A stretch of DNA of 64,000 nt from NCBI RefSeq assembly GCF_902489465.1, contig NZ_CABTZZ010000001.1, positions 40,637-104,636 on the forward strand, given 5' to 3'. The position numbers and the translations under genes are program-made. Shown in pieces: positions 58,665 through 64,000 of this stretch. The notes beneath the pieces were generated by a model, which had not been told where the DNA came from, did no database searches, and worked only from the letters and a program-made list of their open reading frames with translations. The number at the start of each line of letters is the position of its first letter. Within the stretch, counting starts at the first letter, position 1. Source of the stretch: an uncultured Varibaculum sp. Lineage in GTDB: Bacteria > Actinomycetota > Actinomycetes > Actinomycetales > Actinomycetaceae.

Positions 58665-61600
58665 ATGAACACCTATTTACCGATTGCCACCAGTGAAGAT
58701 GCTACGGTAGTCGCCACCTACGAGCCGGAAGAACGCAAAGAAAAGGCGTATCAGAGCGAAGCCGCCCTCGAAAAAGCGTTAATCGAACAACTCCAGCGGC
58801 AACAATACGAGTATTTACCGATAAAAGATGCCTTCGCCCTCGAAAATAATTTGCGCCGCAGCCTGGAAGACTTAAACGAGGTTTCTTTTAGTGAACGCGA
58901 GTGGGAGCGTTTCTTTAAATCCGAGTTGGCGAATCCTTCCCGCAGGATTTTAGAAAAAACTGCGATTATCCAAGCTAGTCCCGCTGCCCTGGTTTTAGAG
59001 CGGGATGACGGCACTCAAAAGAATATTCACTTGCTGGATAAGGTTAATATTCACCGTAACCGTCTGCAGGTGATTAACCAGTATGAAACTGAGGGCATTC
59101 ACCATAACCGTTACGACGTAACTATCCTGGTAAACGGGTTTCCTCTGGTGCATATCGAACTAAAACGGCGGGGAGTGCAGCTGCGGGAAGCTTTTAACCA
59201 GATTAACCGCTATCAGCGGGACAGTTTTTGGGCAGGCAATGGATTATTCGAATATGTGCAATTATTTGTGATTTCCAACGGGACTTACACGAAATATTAT
59301 GCGAACACTACCAGAAAGCAGCATGTGGAAGAGCAGGCGAAGTCAGGTAAGCGGGGGAGTGCAGCCAGTTTTGAGTTCACTTCTTGGTGGACTGATGCGC
59401 GTAACCGTCACATTACGGAGCTCATGGATTTTGCAAAGACTTTCCTGTCCGGGCGCACTTTACTCAATGTGATCACGAAATATTGTGTGTTTACTACCGA
59501 GAAGAACCTGATGGTGTTGCGTCCTTACCAGATTGTGGCGGCCGAGAGGATTATTAACCGGGTACAGATCGCGACCAATTATAAGAAGCTGGGCACTATT
59601 GAGGCCGGCGGCTATATTTGGCACACCACTGGCAGCGGGAAAACTCTCACCAGTTTTAAGACCGCGCAGCTGGTTACCCAGGTGGAGGGGGTGGATAAGG
59701 TTCTGTTTGTGGTTGACCGCAAAGACCTGGATCATCAAACCAAGAAAGAATATGAGGCTTTCCAAAAAGGAGCGGTTAACTCTAATCGGTCTACCCGGCA
59801 GCTTGCTGCGCAATTGGCGAACGATAAAGCCAAGATCGTGATTACTACTATCCAAAAGCTAGCTAATTTTGTGCGCGCTAATAGCCAACACAAAATCTAT
59901 GACAGCCATATTGTCATTATTTTCGATGAATGCCACCGCAGCCAGTTTGGGGATATGCATCAGGCGATAAAGCGGGCATTTCGTAACTATCACCTGTTTG
60001 GTTTCACCGGCACTCCGCTGTTTAACGAAAATAAGGCTACGGGTTCTTCGCTGGCGATCCGCACGACTGCGCAAGTTTTTGGTGACCGCCTGCATTCTTA
60101 CACCATTACCGATGCGATCAGTGACCAAAACGTGTTGCCGTTTCGTATTGACTACGTGAACACCCTTAAACCTCGGGAGGGGATTAGGGAAGAGGAAGTG
60201 CTCGCGATTGCTACCGAGGAGGCTTTGCTGGATCCGCGCAGGATTCGGGAAGTGGTCTCTTATGTGCTGGCTCATTTTGATCAAAAAACTAAACGGAACT
60301 CTTACTATTCCTTGAAAGGTAAACGGGTGCGGGGGTTTAACTCTATTTTTGCCGCCGCCTCCGTTAAAGCCGCTAAAGCCTACTACCTAGAGTTTGCGCG
60401 ACAGCAAAGCGAGCTTGCTGCCGATAAACGCCTAAAAATCGCCACTATTTTTACCTATGCCCCGAACTCGGATGACTATAGCGACGGGCTGCTGCCGGAA
60501 GAAGATTTCGATACCGGGGCTTTAGAACTCCCTGACCGCGAGTTTTTAGAGGCTGCGATTAGAGACTATAACCAAATGTTTGGGAGTAGTTTCGATACCT
60601 CGGCAGATAGTTTTGGTGCCTACTATGAGGACGTGTCCGAGAAGATGCGTAACCGCCAGCTAGATATGCTGCTGGTAGTCAACATGTTCCTAACTGGTTT
60701 TGATGCGAAAACCCTCAACACGTTGTGGGTGGATAAGCATATGCATCACCACGGGTTGTTGCAGGCTTATTCGCGTACTAACCGCATTTTGAACTCGGTG
60801 AAAGCTTACGGAAATATTGTTTCCTTTAGGAATCTGGAGAAAGAAACGTCCGAGGCTATCGCCCTCTTCGGTAATAAAGAAGCTGAGGGGATTACGGTAC
60901 TTAAGCCTTTCGGGGTTTATTTTGATGCCTATTTGGAAAAACTTGACCAGTTGTCGCGCTGGGAGCCAGGTGAGCTAATTATTGGGGAGGCCGAGCAAGA
61001 CCTGTTTATAAAAACTTTCGGGGAACTGTTGCGGTTGCGAAATATTCTGTCTGCTTTCGATGAATTTGAGGAAAAAGATCCGCTCAGTCCGCGTGACCTA
61101 CAAGACTATCAGTCAGAATATATTGAGCTTTACCGGCAGCGGCGTGCCGAATCTGAGGGGGAACGTAAACGGATCAATGATGATTTGACCTTTGAAATCG
61201 AGTTGATCAAGCAGGTCGAAGTAAATGTTGACTACATTTTGATGCTGGTAGAAAAATACCGTGACCAGCACGCTGAGCAGAGCCGCCAGGAAGTGCGGGA
61301 AGATATTCGCCGCGCAGTTAAATCCAGTCCTACCTTCCAGAATAAGCTGGATCTGATTGAACGGTTCGTGGATTCGGTTTCTGCCACTAGCGGTGAGATT
61401 GATGAAGAGTGGAAAGCCTTCCTAACTGATCAAAAAGCTATCGAGCTTGCAGGAATTGTCAAGGAAGAAAATCTGAAGCAACCTGAAACCGAGCGGTTCA
61501 TTAACGCCATGTTTAGGCGGGGACATCTGGAAACCTCTGGATCCGATATTGACCAGATTTTACCGCGCGGATCCCTGTTCGCTACGGGTGCTGATAGCCG

Positions 61601-61670
61601 GATTGAACGCAAGAATCGGGTAATTGAAAAACTGAAAACCTTCTTTGATCGTTTCCATACCCTCGGATAG
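58665..61670 (+). CDS. hsdR: type I restriction endonuclease subunit HsdR
   Basis: HsdR translocates DNA with ATP and cuts it when two complexes meet. The N-terminal nuclease has the PD-(D/E)xK-type ending LVHIELKRRG near 161-170. The helicase core has Walker A HTTGSGKT near 319, DECH near 420, FGFTGTPLF near 447 and the later NMFLTGFDAKTLNTL and QAYSRTNR motifs. A helical C-terminal domain follows. It is about 1001 residues, full length. ATG at 58665 follows CCAGGAGAC. It is separated from hsdS by a 302-base non-coding gap instead of overlapping. Confidence 0.95.
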   Translation: MNTYLPIATSEDATVVATYEPEERKEKAYQSEAALEKALIEQLQRQQYEYLPIKDAFALENNLRRSLEDLNEVSFSEREWERFFKSELANPSRRILEKTAIIQASPAALVLERDDGTQKNIHLLDKVNIHRNRLQVINQYETEGIHHNRYDVTILVNGFPLVHIELKRRGVQLREAFNQINRYQRDSFWAGNGLFEYVQLFVISNGTYTKYYANTTRKQHVEEQAKSGKRGSAASFEFTSWWTDARNRHITELMDFAKTFLSGRTLLNVITKYCVFTTEKNLMVLRPYQIVAAERIINRVQIATNYKKLGTIEAGGYIWHTTGSGKTLTSFKTAQLVTQVEGVDKVLFVVDRKDLDHQTKKEYEAFQKGAVNSNRSTRQLAAQLANDKAKIVITTIQKLANFVRANSQHKIYDSHIVIIFDECHRSQFGDMHQAIKRAFRNYHLFGFTGTPLFNENKATGSSLAIRTTAQVFGDRLHSYTITDAISDQNVLPFRIDYVNTLKPREGIREEEVLAIATEEALLDPRRIREVVSYVLAHFDQKTKRNSYYSLKGKRVRGFNSIFAAASVKAAKAYYLEFARQQSELAADKRLKIATIFTYAPNSDDYSDGLLPEEDFDTGALELPDREFLEAAIRDYNQMFGSSFDTSADSFGAYYEDVSEKMRNRQLDMLLVVNMFLTGFDAKTLNTLWVDKHMHHHGLLQAYSRTNRILNSVKAYGNIVSFRNLEKETSEAIALFGNKEAEGITVLKPFGVYFDAYLEKLDQLSRWEPGELIIGEAEQDLFIKTFGELLRLRNILSAFDEFEEKDPLSPRDLQDYQSEYIELYRQRRAESEGERKRINDDLTFEIELIKQVEVNVDYILMLVEKYRDQHAEQSRQEVREDIRRAVKSSPTFQNKLDLIERFVDSVSATSGEIDEEWKAFLTDQKAIELAGIVKEENLKQPETERFINAMFRRGHLETSGSDIDQILPRGSLFATGADSRIERKNRVIEKLKTFFDRFHTLG

Positions 61671-61944
61671 TTTTGGGCTAATGCCCATAATTTTGACCAG
61701 GTTCTATGAAGAGCAGCGTTGAGCGGCTTTCAAAAAATAAGGGGCATACTCCGGGCGGCGGTGACTAGAATGCGCGCCAAACTCGCTAGGCGTTAGTTGC
61801 TAACGTCCAGCCCGCAAGCGGTATCTGAGCTTATAACGCGGTTGCTAAGGTGCTAGTTAAACTTTGGATGAGGAGCATAAGGTCGTATAAAAAGATTTCG
61901 CCTCCCGGCATTAGCCGGGAGGCGAAATACAGGTTGCTAATTGG
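61671..61944. other. intergenic stretch downstream of hsdR
   Basis: It holds a small hairpin (CGTTAG TTG CTAACG at about 61790-61804), the 13-mer CCCGCAAGCGGTA (61811-61823) shared with the hsdS-hsdR gap, and the terminator of the convergent surface protein gene at 61886-61928. No gene is evident. Confidence 0.5.
61886..61928 (-). terminator. terminator of the LASTG surface protein gene
   Basis: ATTTCGCCTCCCGGC (61895-61909) and GCCGGGAGGCGAAAT (61914-61928) form a perfect 15-bp stem with loop ATTA. On the minus strand it is followed by CTTTTTATAC. It may also stop hsdR transcripts, but no T-run follows on that strand. Confidence 0.9.
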
Positions 61945-63507
61945 TTACTTGAACCTGCGGGCGGTTAGCGCACCGCCTGCAAGGAGCAGTAGAGCGGAGA
62001 TGCCGAGTAGGGAAGCGACCTCAGCACCAGTCGATGCCAGCTTCTTCATAGGCTGAGAAGCTTGCTTATTCTTAGGCTGAGCCGGCTTACAGGCTGGGGC
62101 CATTGCAGTATCTTGGCTGTCCCAGGTCCACTCAGTTACCGCGTCTTCAGCAAAGAAGTAACCGTCCAATGCGGAGGCCTTAACTTGTACCTTCGAGTTG
62201 TACGGGTAGATGTAATTGCCATCCTGGTTAGCTTTCAGCTCCACGCCGTTTGCAGTAACCGTGTAGGAAACGCCTTCGGTCTTCTGAATCGTCACGTAAG
62301 GTTTGATGGTGCAAGAAGCAGGATCATCAGCAGAAGGATTAATCAGCTTAGGAGCAGCCGGAGTTGCCAACTGTTCAGCTGGATCTATCGTGCATGGCTT
62401 AGGAGCAACATTGAACTCCCACTCGGTGTCGCCTTTAACTTCGATCTTGCCCTTGAAATCCTGCTTCAATAGGGCTGCTACCGAAACTTTGGTTCCCTCG
62501 GTAACGGTTTCGTAATCAAAGTACTTGGACTCGGGAAGCTGTACCGTACCCTCAACCCCGCACTTATCTGCCTCTACTAGCGTGGGGGCCTCGGGAGTCA
62601 TTGTGCGGACAGCTGAGCTTACCTTCACGACCCAGCCATCAATGTCATTACCTTCAACGCTTTCAACGCGGAAGAGCTTAGCTTGTTCAGGATCGTCAAT
62701 CGAAGCGGTCAACTGGTACCACCGGTAACGTCCCGTGTAGCCAGAGAACATGTCCAGGCTATTACCAATTGAAGCGCGAGTAATAGGAGTATCTTCACGG
62801 TTCTTCGGAGTGACTTCGGCAGAAGGCCTATGAGCAGCCTTATCGGCGAAAACATACTTGTTTGCCGCCGGGTCGCCACCGTTGGTTATAAGCGGCTTGT
62901 AGATTTTTTCGCCATCTTCGGTAACCGGGTCATCGGCCTTATACTGCGACACTCCGATAGTGATTGTGGGTGCCTTGCCCTCGGGAACCTTACCAAGATA
63001 GGTTTCCCCATCCCACTCGCCTTTAACCAACTCAAACTTGAAATCTGTGTTGGCCTGCTGGTTCATGGCGAGCTTTTCAACGCCATTGCTATAGCCGGTT
63101 GAAAAAGAGAACTGGCTGTGTCCGTACTTACCGTCGCGATACTGGTAACAGTCCTGAACGCCGATCTTGTCAACACCCTCGTACTTGGGTTTATTGAGAT
63201 CCACGTTGAGGGGAATTTTTTCATCTTTGCCAACGGTGAGGTTGAGCATCGGCCACTCGTAGTCAAGTAGGCTGCCGGTTGGCTTACCATCTTTAAACTC
63301 GTAGACCTCGCAATAAAGGAGCATGTCAACTTTGGTGCCTTCCAGCTTAGGGTCGTACCGTTTGACCTTGTCGCTCCAAGTAACATCGAAGGTCTTGACG
63401 TTGCTACCGTCGTCAACACTGTTTGCTGCTACAGCGGAAACAGCGCCCCCCAGTGTCAGGGCCGCCACGCCTGCAAAAGCAGCCGTGGTACGCAACCAAT
63501 TCTTCAT
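61945..63507 (-). CDS. surface protein with LASTG sorting signal
   Basis: A secreted, wall-anchored protein of 520 residues whose ectodomain I do not recognise. A signal peptide covers residues 1-28 (MKNWLRTTAAFAGVAALTLG, AVAA cleavage region). The C-terminus has LASTGAEV, a hydrophobic helix and an ARRFK tail, the classic sortase signal with Ala instead of Pro. The last 150 residues contain Ig-like/beta-rich segments and a Cys at PASCTIKP, and the core is rich in Asp, Lys and Tyr. ATG at 63507 follows GCAGGAGGAATA. Both surface proteins in this window use LAxTG. Confidence 0.85.
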   Translation of the reverse strand: MKNWLRTTAAFAGVAALTLGGAVSAVAANSVDDGSNVKTFDVTWSDKVKRYDPKLEGTKVDMLLYCEVYEFKDGKPTGSLLDYEWPMLNLTVGKDEKIPLNVDLNKPKYEGVDKIGVQDCYQYRDGKYGHSQFSFSTGYSNGVEKLAMNQQANTDFKFELVKGEWDGETYLGKVPEGKAPTITIGVSQYKADDPVTEDGEKIYKPLITNGGDPAANKYVFADKAAHRPSAEVTPKNREDTPITRASIGNSLDMFSGYTGRYRWYQLTASIDDPEQAKLFRVESVEGNDIDGWVVKVSSAVRTMTPEAPTLVEADKCGVEGTVQLPESKYFDYETVTEGTKVSVAALLKQDFKGKIEVKGDTEWEFNVAPKPCTIDPAEQLATPAAPKLINPSADDPASCTIKPYVTIQKTEGVSYTVTANGVELKANQDGNYIYPYNSKVQVKASALDGYFFAEDAVTEWTWDSQDTAMAPACKPAQPKNKQASQPMKKLASTGAEVASLLGISALLLLAGGALTARRFK

Positions 63508-63629
63508 TATTCCTCCTGCTTGTAATGAGATACCCATAACGAGTGTATCAAGGTAATTTCCCAGCCGGTACTTGTGTATTGCTAACCCCACAGCAACCGC
63601 TTACGGGGATGCGGCGGATCCATCGCAGT

Positions 63630-63848
63630 TGCCATCACGCCAGTTCTTTCCGCGAAGCCATCGAAACCGCTGTCAGTTTCGGAGGGGACAGCGCTACCTA
63701 CGCCGCCCTGACCGGGACAGTTGCGGGTGCCGCCTACGGAGAAAAGGCGATCCCTGCTGAATGGTTAGCCAAGCTGAAAGGCTGCTACTACCTCGAAAAA
63801 GTAGCTGAACGTTTCCAGCAAATAGATCGCCGCTTCTATCCCGGGTAG
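63630..63848 (+). pseudogene. C-terminal remnant of an ADP-ribosylglycohydrolase
   Basis: The translated segment SFREAIETAVSFGGDSATYA followed by ALTGTVAGAAYGEKAIPAEW resembles the C-terminal end of the ADP-ribosylglycohydrolase (ARH/DraG) family, whose motif is usually GGD(T/S)DT. Here the second metal-binding Asp is Ala. Only about 70 residues are recognisable; no upstream part of the family is in the window, where the surface protein gene lies on the other strand. It is probably a fragment or an assembly artefact, as it sits within 150 bases of an adapter-like sequence. An open frame starting at 63543 exists but its first 30 residues look random. Confidence 0.55.
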
Positions 63849-63977
63849 ACCGATAAGTGCGCGGTCTGTGGCCGCGCCTAACCACCCAGTCTAGATCCAT
63901 AGTGGTCGCGCAGCTTCGGGAACATTCTTAAAGTCCGGGTGGGTCCCCGGAGGCATTAGTGCAAACATCTTCCGGAT
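63849..63977. other. right-end stretch without recognisable gene
   Basis: A GC-rich hairpin (GCGCGG...CCGCGC, near 63859-63877) is visible, and no coding frame is convincing. Because the next bases match an adapter, this stretch may also be chimeric. Confidence 0.4.
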
Positions 63978-63998
63978 TCGTATGCCGTCTTCTGCTTG
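63978..63998. other. Illumina adapter sequence (contamination)
   Basis: The final bases contain CGTATGCCGTCTTCTGCTTG, preceded by T and followed by AA. This equals the complement of the Illumina P7/small-RNA 3' adapter used in library construction. A 21-base exact match by chance is negligible. It marks the right end as untrimmed read-through. Confidence 0.95.
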
Positions 63999-64000
63999 AA

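Noticed and set aside
55568..61670. a complete defence island with further systems
   Set aside because: Apart from the type I genes, no other defence gene could be supported; neighbours are surface proteins and unknown membrane proteins.

Overview
The window looks like the chromosome of a mid-GC actinobacterium, most likely of the family Actinomycetaceae (Varibaculum/Mobiluncus-like; the genus is inference). The clues are the gene order thrS-HIT-pgsA-patA-pimA-nudix-yebC-ruvCAB-yajC-secDF-apt-rel, which matches the mycobacterial/actinobacterial arrangement; phosphatidylinositol mannoside genes; a translational ileS T-box with a type 2 IleRS; frequent GTG/TTG starts; and cell-wall sorting signals of the LAxTG type.

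Layout. 1-9060 (+): 3' part of polA, rpsA, two unknown membrane proteins, coaE, then a queuosine salvage pair (yhhQ, tgt). The convergent gluQ (9099-10052, -) completes the queuosine set. 10130-27602 (+): a long housekeeping block for threonyl-tRNA charging, PI/PIM lipid synthesis, an intramembrane protease, Nudix, YebC, Holliday-junction resolution, Sec accessory translocase, adenine salvage and the stringent-response enzyme. One small unknown membrane protein lies between apt and rel. 27546-48097: mixed-strand block with a glyoxalase-like hydrolase, a DUF349 protein, UGPase, a DEAD-box helicase, aspS, a BASS transporter, YciI, proC, T-box-ileS, folC, a degenerate RNase HI-DUF4440 fusion, and the lpdA-E2 operon.

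48382-64000 is accessory in character: small unknown membrane proteins, trmL, a PEBP protein, a solitary DinJ-type antitoxin, a giant Rib/G5 surface protein with a LARTG signal, a type I restriction-modification locus (hsdM, hsdS split by an in-frame TAG, hsdR), a second LASTG surface protein, and the remnant of an ADP-ribosylglycohydrolase. The last 20-odd bases match an Illumina adapter, so the extreme right end is not trustworthy genomic sequence.

I did not see tRNA or rRNA genes, a CRISPR array, an insertion sequence or a prophage. The most interesting items are the RNase H-DUF4440 fusion, the split hsdS with its 12-bp spacer repeats, the structured leader in front of the queuosine transporter, the structured gaps flanking hsdR, and the adapter at the end.
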